64,000 nucleotides of DNA. It comes from JACVRW01 sp963820315 (lineage in GTDB: Bacteria; Actinomycetota; Thermoleophilia; Solirubrobacterales; Thermoleophilaceae). Position 1 is the first letter of the stretch; each line of letters begins with the position of its first letter. Positions 1-9,382 of the stretch are shown here, in pieces. A program made the translations under genes and the position numbers. The stretch is from NCBI GenBank assembly GCA_963820315.1, contig CAWFZK010000031.1, forward strand, positions 124,001-188,000. Reading direction: 5' to 3'. Below the pieces are notes generated by a model. It searched no databases. It was not told the DNA's origin and saw only the letters and a list, made by a program, of their open reading frames with translations.

Positions 1-2648
1 ACTGATTCGCGACTGGTACACGCGCGAGCACGGGCGCAACGCCTCCATCGCCGGCACTGACCAAGGCGATCCTGGTCAACACCGCCACCGATCTCGCGGG
101 CGGCGAGGACGGCAGGGCGACGAGGTCGGCCCGGCCCCGAACGTGGACCAGGGCTGGGGACGAGCCGCATCTTGGGGCGGTGCTCGACGGCACTCAGCGT
201 TCCTATTGGATCAGAGCATCGTGTTCGGCAGCACGGGCGCGCGCTTCGCCCGCTCCTACGCAGTCGCAGACTCGACGCGGCCGCTGAAGGTCACGCTCGC
301 CTGGACGGACGCGCCCGGCATGGTGAGCACCGAGGCGTTCGTCAACGACCTCGACCTGGTGGTGCGGCAGGGCGGCCGCACCTACAGGGGCAACGTTATC
401 GCCGGGCGGACGCTCGATCACCGGCGGCGACGCGGACCGCCGCAACAACCTCGAGAGCGTGGTCCTGCCCGCCGGTGCCCAGGGGCAGCCTTCTCGGTGG
501 AGGTGCTCGGCACGAACCTCGCGGGTGACGGCGTGCCCGGGAATGGCGACGCTACCGACCAGGACTTCGCCCTGGTCGTCTCGAACGCGCAGGCGCAGTC
601 TGCGCCGGTGCTCGCCCCTGACAGCGTCACAGTGCACGATCGCCGCGCCAGGGGACGGCGACGAGCAACCTTGAGCCGAGCGAGCCGTTCTCCCTCGATG
701 TCGGCATCGCCAACGGCGGTGATGCTGATGCCACAGACGTCGAGCGGAAGCAATCTCCGGGCCCGGGCTGGCGTTCTCGGACGGCTCGACTACTTGGGGT
801 GACATCGGCGACCGGCGAAGTCGCTGATTCAGAATCGCCAGTTGGCCGGCACGCTCGGCACAGCCTCTGAATGCGGAGTCGACGTGGAGGCGACCCTCGC
901 CTTGACCAGCGATCAGGGCAACCAGACGGTCCCCGTGATCCTCCCGACCGGCCAGCCCGGGCCACCGCTCAACTTCCCCAGTCCGAGCCAACAGCATCCG
1001 GCGATTCCGGACAACAACCCAACCGGCGCACTGGCGACGATGGTCGTCAACTCGCAAGGCCGGATCAAGGATCTGAACGTCCGAGTCAACATCACCCACG
1101 AGTGGGTCGGTGACCTCGTTATCGAGCTCACCTCCCCGCAGGGGACCACCGTTCGCCTGGTTGATCATCCCGGTGGCCCGGACTACGGCGGTCAGAACCT
1201 GACCGGCACCGTCTTCGACGACGAGGCCCCGACCAACATCTCAGCGGGAGACGCGCCGTACGCCGGCAGCTTCAGGCCGCAGGCGGATCAGCTCTCCCGG
1301 TTTGACGGTCAGAGGCTCAACGGGAACTGGACCCTGCGCGTCCGTGACCTGTTCGAGGGCAAGACCGGCACCGTGAACAGCTGGGGGCTCGCGCCCAGAA
1401 GGGCGCTATGCGACTTCGACGGCAGCGTCCTCGCCGACACAACGCCGCCGGAGACGCTGGTCACGGCACGTCCCCCCGGGACGAGTGCCTCGCAGGCGGC
1501 GTCCTTCAGCTTCGCCGCGAACGAGCCGGACGCGATCTTCGAGTGTGGGCTTGGACGGTGGGGCGTTCACTCCGTGCGACTCGACGCACTCGGTCGGCGG
1601 CCTGCCCGAGGGACAACACACTCTGCGCGTCAGAGCGCGCGACCCGGCAGACAACGTGGACCCGAGCCCTGCGGAGATCCAATGGGTCGTCGACGTGAGC
1701 GGCCCCGCCCTGTCGATCGGCAGTCCGGGCGCGGGCGCCTCGCTCCTCGACCCGCAACCGCGAATCAGCGGTACGGCGGGCGTCGCCGCGGGCGACGCGG
1801 GAACCGTGAACGTGAACCTCTGGCGCGGGTCTCAGCCTTCGGGTCTGCCGGCTCAGACACTCGTCGTGCCACGCGACGCCGCGACAGGTGCCTGGTCGGT
1901 CCGGCCAGCCGCGTTGTCGGACGGCCCCTGGACGGCGCGGGTCGAGCAGTCCGACGCCGCGGGCAACGCCGGCTTCTCGCAGCCGAGGACATTCAGCGTG
2001 GACACGACCGCTCCCGACTTCGCGATCGTGCCGGTCGAAGCGGATCGCGCCGATGCGCTTAAGGGGAAGCTGACCGTGGTCGCGGGCTGCGCGACGCGCT
2101 GCGCTGTGAAGGCGGACTTGGTTGGAAGCGGCCGGCGGCCGCCGCTGCTCGGGCGCGGCACAGGAACCGTGAATTCACGCGCGGCCGGCGGGATACGCGT
2201 GAAGCTGACGAAGGAGGGCCGCGCGCGGCTCCGCCGCTCGGGCAAGCTCACGGCGAAGCTCACGACCACTGTCAGCGTCGGCTCACGCGCGCGAGTTGAG
2301 CTGGCGCAGAAGGTCACCTTCAGGAAGGTCAACCTGAGCCGGGTCGCCAGCCGCGGTCTCCGCTTCGTGGGGCGATGCCCAGAGCCATGTTCGATGGCGG
2401 CCAATCTCCTGATGCGCGCCAGCGATGCCAAGCGCTACGGCCTGCGCCCACCGAGCTCCGCGCCGGTCCCGGTAGCCCGGGCGACGGCCAGGGCCGCCAC
2501 CACCACGAACTTGCTGCTCAAGCCGGGGAAGGCTTCCGCCAAGGCCATGCGTCGTGCGCGGCGGCTGAAGATGACGTTCGAGGCCGTCGTGAGCGGGCTC
2601 TCGGGACCGTCTCAGAACGCCTCACACGTCCTCACCCTGCGCCGCTGA
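1..2648 (+). pseudogene. Subtilisin-like (S8) peptidase with P-domain, 5'-partial and frameshifted
   Basis: This is the C-terminal part of an exported serine endopeptidase, readable only by changing frame at least six times. Near base 55 another frame reads ALTKAILVNTATDL, the helix after the catalytic Ser in subtilisins. Bases 285-400 encode the S8 beta-sandwich (LKVTLAWTDAPG, VNDLDLVV). Bases 1080-1395 encode a proprotein-convertase P-domain (ITHEWVGDLVIELTSPQGT, LNGNWTLRVRD). Bases 1440-1700 hold an Ig-like repeat (FECGL, then LPEGQHTLRVRARD in the next frame), followed by further Ig-like sequence and a basic beta-rich tail. The catalytic Asp, His and Ser lie outside the window. Every segment remains well conserved, so indel sequencing errors are as likely as real decay. 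The family assignment is firm; whether the gene is functional is unknown. Confidence 0.8.
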
Positions 2649-2695
2649 GCCACTCCGCGGCGCTCAAACCCGCTGCTACATTCCGACCGTCTCGT

Positions 2696-2769
2696 GGTGG
2701 GCGTAGCTCAGCAGGTAGAGCTCCTGGTTGTGGTCCAGGCGGTCGCGGGTTCGAGTCCCGTCGCTCACC
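2696..2769 (+). tRNA. trnH: tRNA-His (GTG anticodon)
   Basis: A complete cloverleaf can be drawn. The 7-bp acceptor stem is GTGGGCG (2697-2703) with CGCTCAC (2762-2768). The D arm is GCTC/GAGC, the anticodon stem CCTGG/CCAGG carries loop TTGTGGT, and the T arm is GCGGG/CCCGT with loop TTCGAGT. The histidine identity elements are present: an extra G at -1 (2696) opposite discriminator C73 (2769). CCA is not encoded. The gene stands alone between the broken S8 peptidase and the convergent lysyl-oxidase-like gene. Confidence 0.97.
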
Positions 2770-2832
2770 CTCACGAAGCGGCTGCAAACAAGCCCCTTTA
2801 GCGGCCCTGGGGGTCCGGCTGCGGGATACGGC

Positions 2833-4188
2833 TTACGACGCTCGCACGCGTCGAGGTACGCAGAGGAGGGGCAAGTCCACCAGCCGTCGGGCGGCGGGTA
2901 CGGCATTGCCGCTTGCCGGGCGCGCCGGACCGGCGGGAAATGCGGCTTGCCCGAAGTGCACCCGCTCCGTTGGAGAGCGCGCGTCGACCGCCCGGGCGCC
3001 GATCGAGGCGCCGCCCGTCGTGAACCGCATGTTCTTCACCGTGATCGTTCGCGAGCAGCGGCGTCCGGGTAGGCATTGGATGGCCGTGCGCCGCACTCGT
3101 AGATTCACGCGTCGCTCGAACCCTCGTTGCGTGCGGACGGTGAAGATGCGCACGTTGCCCTTGTACCGATAGCGGCGGTCGCGCCAGCGGACGCGGCACA
3201 CGAAGCTGGTCGGGCTTGACCTTCGGCATGCTTGGCGGAGCTTTGAGGGACGCTTCTTGAAGCGCCGGGTCAGAGCCCTGACGACGTACCTTCTCGCTCC
3301 CCGCGCGCTCAGCGCCGGCGCCGCAGGCGTCGGCCCCGCAGGCTGCTCTGTGACCGGCGGCGTCTGGTCGCCGCCGTCACCGACGACGCTCACCGAGAGC
3401 TCGGCAGGTGCCCGCTGTGTGAGATCCGGCAGCTTCGGCGCGGGGCTCGACGCCACATCGCAGTTTGCCGGGGGAGTGAGGTCGGCATAGAGCGGTGGGA
3501 ACGGCTCGAGGACTTCCTTGGTCGCGAGGTAGGGCGCTCGGCCGTAGCCGTTCGGCCAAAGCGCGATCTTCACCCCGGCCGCGTTGTTCGCGTAGCTGCT
3601 CTCGCAGATTTCCTTCGAAGCGTTCACCCAATGCACGAGCCAGTAATCGCCCGGGGGAACGTCGGCGACATCGATGTACTGCCCCTCGAGAAGCGGGTTG
3701 TAGTAGTCGGCTACGCCGGGGGTGAGCCCCTCATCGACCGTCAGCGCCCCCGGGTTGAGCGACCCGCAGAAGTCCGGTGCGAGAGCCGGGTCGGACATGC
3801 AGAACCCTGCCTTGTTGTCCGGGCGGACCAGCGACAGGTCCGAGACGGAGCGGAGCTGGTAGCGGACGAAGCCCTTGTAGTGCCAGTGCCGGTGGCTCAG
3901 CGAATCCGGCCACTCCTCATAGACGAGCTGCCCGATGCTCGGCCGCGTTGTCTTGCTGCCGTCCGTGTTCTCGATGACCTGGTCCGCCACCATCGGATCG
4001 CCGGTGCCCGAGCGGTGGCCCTTGACGACCAGCGGCCCCCCGGATTCAGCGGTCATGGCGGTGGAGCCGAACGAAAGCCTGTATCCGGGTGCGGCTGACA
4101 CGGCGCTGGCGCCCAGCGACCCGAGCCCGCACAGCGCAAACACGCATGCAAGCAACAAACGACCTCTACCTGTCCCGCTGCTTTGCAC
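2833..4188 (-). CDS. Exported lysyl-oxidase-like copper protein
   Basis: A 451-residue exported protein. A signal peptide covers about residues 1-33 (LLLACVFALCGLGSLGASAV then SAAPG). Residues 35-235 resemble the lysyl oxidase family, copper amine oxidases that convert lysyl amino groups to aldehydes. Visible marks are the His cluster SHRHWHYKGF (H99, H101, H103) and the late strand pair PPGDYWLVHWVN ... ESSYANNAAGVKI. A low-complexity linker and a basic tail follow. The last ~80 residues are Arg/Pro/Ala-rich and may reflect a frameshift past the true end. The Lys/Tyr cofactor pair cannot be assigned by eye. The gene is divergent from the PKD protein gene. An alternative is a catalytically inactive homologue. 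Confidence 0.75.
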   Translation of the reverse strand: MQSSGTGRGRLLLACVFALCGLGSLGASAVSAAPGYRLSFGSTAMTAESGGPLVVKGHRSGTGDPMVADQVIENTDGSKTTRPSIGQLVYEEWPDSLSHRHWHYKGFVRYQLRSVSDLSLVRPDNKAGFCMSDPALAPDFCGSLNPGALTVDEGLTPGVADYYNPLLEGQYIDVADVPPGDYWLVHWVNASKEICESSYANNAAGVKIALWPNGYGRAPYLATKEVLEPFPPLYADLTPPANCDVASSPAPKLPDLTQRAPAELSVSVVGDGGDQTPPVTEQPAGPTPAAPALSARGARRYVVRALTRRFKKRPSKLRQACRRSSPTSFVCRVRWRDRRYRYKGNVRIFTVRTQRGFERRVNLRVRRTAIQCLPGRRCSRTITVKNMRFTTGGASIGARAVDARSPTERVHFGQAAFPAGPARPASGNAVPAARRLVDLPLLCVPRRVRAS

Positions 4189-4393
4189 TGGCGCCTCCTA
4201 GCCCCGACTCGGCAGTTCAGTCCCTTATAGACCGAAACAGATCGAAATGCGTCAGTTCCCGAGGTGGGCGGACGTGGCTCCCCGGGCAACCCAGGCGGAG
4301 GGGGCCACGTTAATCCCGCAAATTGCGCCCGTCTGATGACCGAGTGCAAGGGTTTAGCCGCCAAACCTGCAACTCGCGCAGGCGCCCCGACCT

Positions 4394-5458
4394 ATGCTCG
4401 GATGGATGGGTCCCAGTCGCGTCAGGCTTCTGGCCTGCGCCTGCTTGCTGACGATCGGCGCGGTCGCGACCCCAGTGGGGACGGGCGTCGCCGTGGCGGC
4501 ACCTACGGTCATTCTCGTGGCGCCAGACCAGGTCCTCGTGGGGGAATCGGTGACGTTGGAGTCGAGGTCGACCCCGTTCGACGAACTCACGCCCATCCTG
4601 TCCACCCATTGGGCGCTTCCTGCCACATGGGGCCCGTGCAGACCGACGCCGATCTGCACGGTGGCAGCGCCCCCCGTGGGCCCCGGGACGGTAAGGCTCA
4701 CCGTCATTGACATGCTCGGGACCGCATCGGTGGAGAAAACGATCTCCGTCGTGGAAACCCCTCCGCCGCCACCGCCACCTCCGCCAAACCAGCCTCCGAC
4801 AGCAGCCTTCGCGGCGCTTCCCAAGTCGCCGCTTCCTGGAGATGAGGTGACGGTTGTCTCGTACTCGGAGGATCCCGACGGCGGGATCAGCGCGCTGGCC
4901 TGGGACCTCGACGGTGACGGCAGCTTCGACGACGGGACGAAGCCCGTCGAAACTCACAAGTTCGCCGCGCCCGGCCCGAAGACAATCACTCTGCGGGTCA
5001 CGGACAACGAGGGGGCAAGCTCCACGGGATCACTGACCTTGACGGTTCGGGAGCCCGGCGCCCCCGTTGCGACGCCGAGCCCGACGTCGACCGCCCTGTT
5101 ACCGAAGCTGCTGACCCCGTTCCCCGTCGTCACCGTGGGCGGCAGGGTTAGGCCTACCGGCACCAAGATCGACCTGCTCGCCGTCCGGGCCCCGCAAGGG
5201 TCGCGGGTGTCGGTTCGATGCCGCGGCAAGCGTTGCCGGCTCAAGCCGCTGTCGAAGGTGGTCGGCCGCGGCCGGCTGCGGCTGAAGGCGGCCGAGCGGT
5301 TGATGCCGGCGGGCGTGGCGCTCGAAGTGCTCGTCCGCCGTGGCGACCGCATCGGCAAGTTCACGCGGTTGAAGATCCGGCAGAACGCCCGCCCGCGGCG
5401 GACCGACGGCTGCCTGTGGCCGGGGACGGCGCAGCCGGCGCCCTGCCCCGACGCCTGA
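4394..5458 (+). CDS. Exported PKD-domain protein
   Basis: 354 residues with a signal peptide (LLACACLLTIGAVATPVGTG). A first beta-domain covers about residues 38-122, then a run of nine prolines forms a linker. A PKD domain follows at about residues 135-225, recognised by the tracks SEDPDGGISALAWDLDGDG and FAAPGPKTITLRVTDNEG. The basic C-terminal region (VSVRCRGKRCRL) resembles tails of other exported proteins here. PKD domains usually mediate extracellular protein or polysaccharide contacts; no catalytic domain is seen. The start is ATG 4394, with ATG 4406 as alternative. The 205-bp divergent gap to the lysyl-oxidase-like gene presumably holds both promoters. Confidence 0.8.
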   Translation: MLGWMGPSRVRLLACACLLTIGAVATPVGTGVAVAAPTVILVAPDQVLVGESVTLESRSTPFDELTPILSTHWALPATWGPCRPTPICTVAAPPVGPGTVRLTVIDMLGTASVEKTISVVETPPPPPPPPPNQPPTAAFAALPKSPLPGDEVTVVSYSEDPDGGISALAWDLDGDGSFDDGTKPVETHKFAAPGPKTITLRVTDNEGASSTGSLTLTVREPGAPVATPSPTSTALLPKLLTPFPVVTVGGRVRPTGTKIDLLAVRAPQGSRVSVRCRGKRCRLKPLSKVVGRGRLRLKAAERLMPAGVALEVLVRRGDRIGKFTRLKIRQNARPRRTDGCLWPGTAQPAPCPDA

Positions 5459-5604
5459 TCGCGCTCAGGCGTGCACTTCGGGTCTACCGGGTAGTCGCCT
5501 GACATGAACGCCGAGACAGCGATATCCAAGCCACCACCGATCACGACGAAATTCGCCGCCCCGCGGGCGAGGTAGGGTCAGCCAACTCGAACAGGGAGCT
5601 CGCA

Positions 5605-5895
5605 ATGCCGGTCGTACTGATCCACCAGGGTCCCACGGTCACCGCGGAGAACTACCGCGCCACCGTTCAGAAGCTTGCGGGCAAGGACAAGCTGGAGTCG
5701 GTGTCGGACTGGCCGGTCGGGGGCATCCTTTTCCACTCAGCTGGCGACAGCCCGAGCGGATTCCGCGTCGTCGACGTCTGGGAGTCACAGGACGCGTGCG
5801 ACGCGTTCGGTCAGCACCTGGGACCGATCCTCGAAGAGGTCGGCATCACGGATCCGCCGGAGATTTACCCGGCGGAGACCTTCGTTTCGAGCTAG
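5605..5895 (+). CDS. Small ABM-like ferredoxin-fold protein
   Basis: 96 residues starting at an ATG preceded by GGGAG. The sequence VVLIHQGPTVTAENYRATVQ, a central FHSAGDSPSGFRVVDVWES and AFGQHLGPILEEVG fit the antibiotic-biosynthesis-monooxygenase/Dabb fold: a beta strand, helix, strand carrying a W-E-S turn, then helix. Such proteins are small dimeric ferredoxin-like folds of mostly unknown substrate. It stands alone between the PKD gene and the convergent Rieske gene, and no function can be assigned from context. Confidence 0.7.
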   Translation: MPVVLIHQGPTVTAENYRATVQKLAGKDKLESVSDWPVGGILFHSAGDSPSGFRVVDVWESQDACDAFGQHLGPILEEVGITDPPEIYPAETFVSS

Positions 5896-6029
5896 TCCCG
5901 CAGCTCCGCTAAGAGCGGCGCGTGGTCCGACCGGCGCCCTCTCGAACGCTCTGGACGACGACGAGCACTCAAGGCAGCATGCGAGCGACGGCTACCTCGA
6001 ATGGTGACTCAGCGCTGCTCTTCCCGCTC

Positions 6030-6899
6030 TTAGGGGGCCCGGCGAATCTCGATCTTGCCTTCGCGCGTACGCGTCTCGAACCGGGGTTGCGGGAACACGG
6101 CGGGTCCGCCCTCGACCTCACCGCTGCAGACGTCGAAGCGAGAGGCATGCCAGGGGCAGACGACGATGTCGCCCTCGCGCTCGCCTTGGTCCAGCGGCCC
6201 GCCGAAGTGACTGCAGGTGTTCGCGATCGCACACACGTCGCCGCCCGTTGAGCGGGTGACGAGCACGGTTTCACCCGCGATTTCCACCCGGTGCATCGAG
6301 GCTGCATCGAGTTGTGACTCGTCGAGCACCGCCTCGAATTCACTCGGACCGGCCCCGGGCTGGGCCTGGTTGACCCGCACCCCCATTCCGAAGCTGAGTT
6401 CCCCACCCAGGTGAGCGGCCGCTCCGGCCACGGCGAATCCCAGTGCGGAGCTGACCCGGCCGGCGCGGCGCCGGCCGCCCAGCCGCAGCCCCAAGGAGGT
6501 GGCGTTGAATGCGAGGCCGACGACGTTCAGCAGACCGTGGCCGGCGGCCAGGCGGCGCTTTTCCCCGCGCATGTAGCGCCAGTCGGCGAGCCCGGTCGTC
6601 GCGGCGGCCACGGAGCCCGCGACGGAGACCGCCAGTGCCCCATCCGCCTGCCTGTCGACGGTGCGCGAGCCGGTGACCAGTGCGACGCTGTCGAGCGCGA
6701 CCGCCGCGGTGAGCGCTCCTATGGGCACGTCCGTGATCGCGGGGTGAAGCGGGGCCCCGAGCCAAACGCCGTCGAGGAGGTCGGCACCGCGGCGGCCGGT
6801 GCCGGAGACCGCCTCGCGAACGACAGGCTGAAGCCGGTCGCTCAGCCCGTCCAGCCAGGTCTGTGATGTAGCCAGGCGCTCGGCGAGCTTCAAGGTCAT
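6030..6899 (-). CDS. DUF2231 membrane domain fused to Rieske 2Fe-2S domain
   Basis: 289 residues. The N-terminal half matches the DUF2231 membrane family: APLHPAITDVPIGALTAA and several hydrophobic helices through residue ~175. The C-terminal half is a Rieske domain with cluster ligands C229-x-H231 in TCSHFGGPLD and C248-x-x-H251 in VCPWHASRFD. The expected role is electron transfer at the membrane inner face, with no partner oxygenase nearby. It lies 2 bp after the 118-residue gene on the same strand, so the two are probably cotranscribed. The fusion also exists in other actinobacteria, from general knowledge. Confidence 0.9.
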   Translation of the reverse strand: MTLKLAERLATSQTWLDGLSDRLQPVVREAVSGTGRRGADLLDGVWLGAPLHPAITDVPIGALTAAVALDSVALVTGSRTVDRQADGALAVSVAGSVAAATTGLADWRYMRGEKRRLAAGHGLLNVVGLAFNATSLGLRLGGRRRAGRVSSALGFAVAGAAAHLGGELSFGMGVRVNQAQPGAGPSEFEAVLDESQLDAASMHRVEIAGETVLVTRSTGGDVCAIANTCSHFGGPLDQGEREGDIVVCPWHASRFDVCSGEVEGGPAVFPQPRFETRTREGKIEIRRAP

Positions 6900-6901
6900 G
6901 G

Positions 6902-7258
6902 TCAGCGGTCCCGGAGCCAGTCGGCGACGTAGCTCGGGGGATCACCGTGCCACTCGGCCCTGACGGCGAGGCGTCTCAGCTCGCTCGGGTCGCGGTCATA
7001 ACTCTCCTGCCCCTGCTTCGAGGCCAGGTACAGCACCACGGCACTCGCCACCGCGACCGCGGGGTTCTCGGCGTCGAAGTCGGCCCCCTCGGCGGCGAGC
7101 GCGAGTCGCTCCTCGATGTTCTCGACCGCCGTCACCGGCTCATCGTCGTCCTCGAGCTGTTGCTCGAGCCGCCCCAGCGCCGGGTCGCGACCGTCGGGGT
7201 CAGAGACCTCCACCGCGCGGCGGACCAGCTCGGAGACCGTGGGCGTACGGCGATCCAC
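6902..7258 (-). CDS. Conserved small acidic protein of unknown function
   Basis: 118 residues, acidic, with a predicted helical core (AVENIEERLALAAEGADFDA, AVAVASAVVLYLASKQG) and a C-terminal segment YVADWLRDR. I do not recognise a named family. The stop lies 2 bp before the start of the DUF2231-Rieske gene, so it is likely the first gene of that two-gene operon. Its promoter would sit in the short gap shared with the divergent membrane protein gene. Confidence 0.7.
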   Translation of the reverse strand: MDRRTPTVSELVRRAVEVSDPDGRDPALGRLEQQLEDDDEPVTAVENIEERLALAAEGADFDAENPAVAVASAVVLYLASKQGQESYDRDPSELRRLAVRAEWHGDPPSYVADWLRDR

Positions 7259-7339
7259 GGCGCGAATGGTACGCCCAACCGCACGAGCCAGACGACTCGG
7301 TCATCGGGCCGATGCTCCCCGCTGCGAGACTCGACTGCG

Positions 7340-8422
7340 TTGAGCGCCCCCGCCCGGAAGCCACGCATCATCCGCGCTCAGGCGTTGGCGACCGGCGGCG
7401 CGGAGGCGCTCCCGGAGGACCTCGCGCCGCGTCGTCTGTTGCGTCGGCTGCTGCAGGTGGCCGCGCTCGTTGGAGTGCTGGTGCTCGTGGTACTGCTGGC
7501 GCCCGGTCTCGGAGAGGTCAGACAGAGGCTGGAGGGCGCGGCGCCTGGATGGCTGCTCGTGGCGGTGGCCCTCGAGGCGTTGTCCTGCGGCTCCTACCTG
7601 CTCATGTTCCGGCCGGTCTTCTGCAGGCGGATGTCGTGGCGCACGAGCGCGCAGATCGCCTGGTCGGAGCTCGCCGCCGGCTCGCTCGTGCCCGCCAGCG
7701 GCGCCGGCGGCCTGGCGCTGGGCGCGTGGATCCTGCACCGTGGCGGGATGCCCGCCGAGCGCATCGCGCGGCGCTCGGTTGCCTTCTTTCTGATCAAGAG
7801 CTCGGTCAACTTCGTGGCAGTCGCTGTGCTGGGCACGCTCATGGCGGCAGGGCTGGTCGGGCCGGAGCTCTCGTTGCTCCTGACCGCGCTGCCCGCGGCG
7901 CTGTCCGTCGCGGTGATCGCCCTCGTGCTTGCGATCCCGCGGCTGGGCCCGGGGCGCGACCCGCGGCCCGACGCCTCGAAGCTGGTTCGCGGCGTGGCCG
8001 CGGCGCGGCGTGCCGTGATCAGCGGCAGCGCCGAGGCCGTCGAGATCCTGCGGTCGCGCGATCTGGCGGTGATCGCGGGGGCGATCGGCTACTGGGCCTT
8101 CGACAACGCGGTTCTCTGGGCCACCTTCGAGGCCGTCGGGGCCGACGTCCCGATCTCGATCGTGATGATGGGTTACCTGATCGGCCAACTCGGTGGCCTG
8201 CTCCCTCTGCCTGGCGGCGTGGGGGGCATCGACGGCGGGCTGATCGGCACGCTGATCGTCTACGGGGCGCCGGCCGCGCCGACCGCGGCGGCCGTACTCG
8301 CCTACCGCGTCATCCTGTTCTGGCTGCCCCTGATCGGGGGCGCGATCGCCTTCGCCCTCCTGCGCCGCGCCCTCAACCGCGCCGAGCGAGCGGACCTCTG
8401 CCAACCGATACCAGCCACCTGA
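7340..8422 (+). CDS. LPG-synthase-type integral membrane protein (UPF0104 family)
   Basis: A polytopic protein with about eight membrane segments. Family marks are the SELAAGSLVPASGAGGLALGAW block, FFLIKSSVNFVAVAVLG, and the late GQLGGLLPLPGGVGGIDGGL, typical of the lysylphosphatidylglycerol-synthase transmembrane (flippase-like) family. The catalytic aminoacyl-transfer domain of MprF is absent, so a lipid or glycan flippase role is more likely than synthesis. The open frame reaches upstream to 6947, but that part is antisense to the neighbouring gene. TTG 7340 is chosen as start because it clears the divergent gene; the exact start is unsure. Confidence 0.8.
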   Translation: MSAPARKPRIIRAQALATGGAEALPEDLAPRRLLRRLLQVAALVGVLVLVVLLAPGLGEVRQRLEGAAPGWLLVAVALEALSCGSYLLMFRPVFCRRMSWRTSAQIAWSELAAGSLVPASGAGGLALGAWILHRGGMPAERIARRSVAFFLIKSSVNFVAVAVLGTLMAAGLVGPELSLLLTALPAALSVAVIALVLAIPRLGPGRDPRPDASKLVRGVAAARRAVISGSAEAVEILRSRDLAVIAGAIGYWAFDNAVLWATFEAVGADVPISIVMMGYLIGQLGGLLPLPGGVGGIDGGLIGTLIVYGAPAAPTAAAVLAYRVILFWLPLIGGAIAFALLRRALNRAERADLCQPIPAT

Positions 8423-8449
8423 CGCGGTCGGCCGAGGACGCCGCCGACG

Positions 8450-9311
8450 TCAGCCGCGGCGCCCGACGGTGGCCATCGTCCCCACCAGCGCGGCCGAGGC
8501 GATGCCGCCGGCCACGAGGACGAAGGCTGTGTGCTCGCGCGCGAAGCAGGTCGCTGCGTCTGCGTCGGTGGCCATCAGCCCGACGGCTGTGATCACGACG
8601 ACGACGGTCGCGCCGGCAGCCGCGAACGTGAGGCCGCCGGTCGCGATCTTGTCGCTCGCGCGGGCGATCGCGCTGCTCGCCCTCCGCTCCCGGGCGGGGA
8701 AGCGGCGGTCGGCCTCGTAGAGAGCCGCGGTCAGGCCGAGCGCCCAGGCGGTGGCCAGCAGATAGCCGGCGATCACGTCGCTCGGGAAGTGCCAGCCCAC
8801 GGAGATCACGGCGACCCCGACCCCGAGCGCCAGCATCAGCCCGAGCAGGGCAGCGAACGGGCGGGCGCGTCGCGGGGCGGCCAGCACGCCGGCCAGGGCG
8901 AGCGACATCGCCGCTGTCGCGTGACCGCTCGGCAGCGCGTCTGGGCCGACCGGGTAGTCGAAGATCGGCGGGAAGCGCTGATGCGCCAACAGCGCGTTCA
9001 GCAGCTCGCCCGAGATGCTCGTCGCCGCGATCAGGGCGACGACGGCGACGGCAACACGCGGGCGGCCGCTGCACGAGCGCGAGCGCCGCGAGCGCGAGCG
9101 TGATGGCCGCGACGGTCGGCGGGTCGCCGATATCGATGAGGCGCCAGTTGAGGTCGCGGAACCAGCCGTCGTTGGCGTTCACCAAGGCGGCGAGGCCCTC
9201 GTTGTCGAGGGTCTGTCCGGTGCCCCAGACGTAGGCGCCGAGCACCACCAGCGCGAACAGGAACGCGCAGCCGGCGACCATCCAGAGCAGGGTCTTGGCG
9301 CGGCGGTCCAT
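8450..9311 (-). CDS. PAP2-type membrane phosphatase (single frameshift)
   Basis: A membrane phosphatase of the PAP2/undecaprenyl-diphosphatase type. The N-terminal part starts at ATG 9311 (MDRRAKTLLWMVAG) with two membrane helices. Near base 9055 the frame changes and continues AVVALIAATSISGELLNALL. The phosphatase signature follows: the PSGHATAAMS motif and SVGWHFPSDVIAGY with the catalytic His and Asp, then two or three more membrane helices. About 286 residues if the frame is restored. The frameshift is probably a sequencing indel. It is convergent with the LPG-synthase-type gene. Likely substrates are lipid phosphates in the outer leaflet. Confidence 0.8.
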
Positions 9312-9382
9312 GCTCCGACCGTAGCTAATACCCGCTGGGGTTCTGCGCCAGTCGGTCAGCGCAGCCGGACGATCCGGTCGTA

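Noticed and set aside
2696..2830. tRNA-His as an integration site for a mobile element
   Set aside because: No integrase gene and no second copy of the tRNA 3' end were seen within the window.
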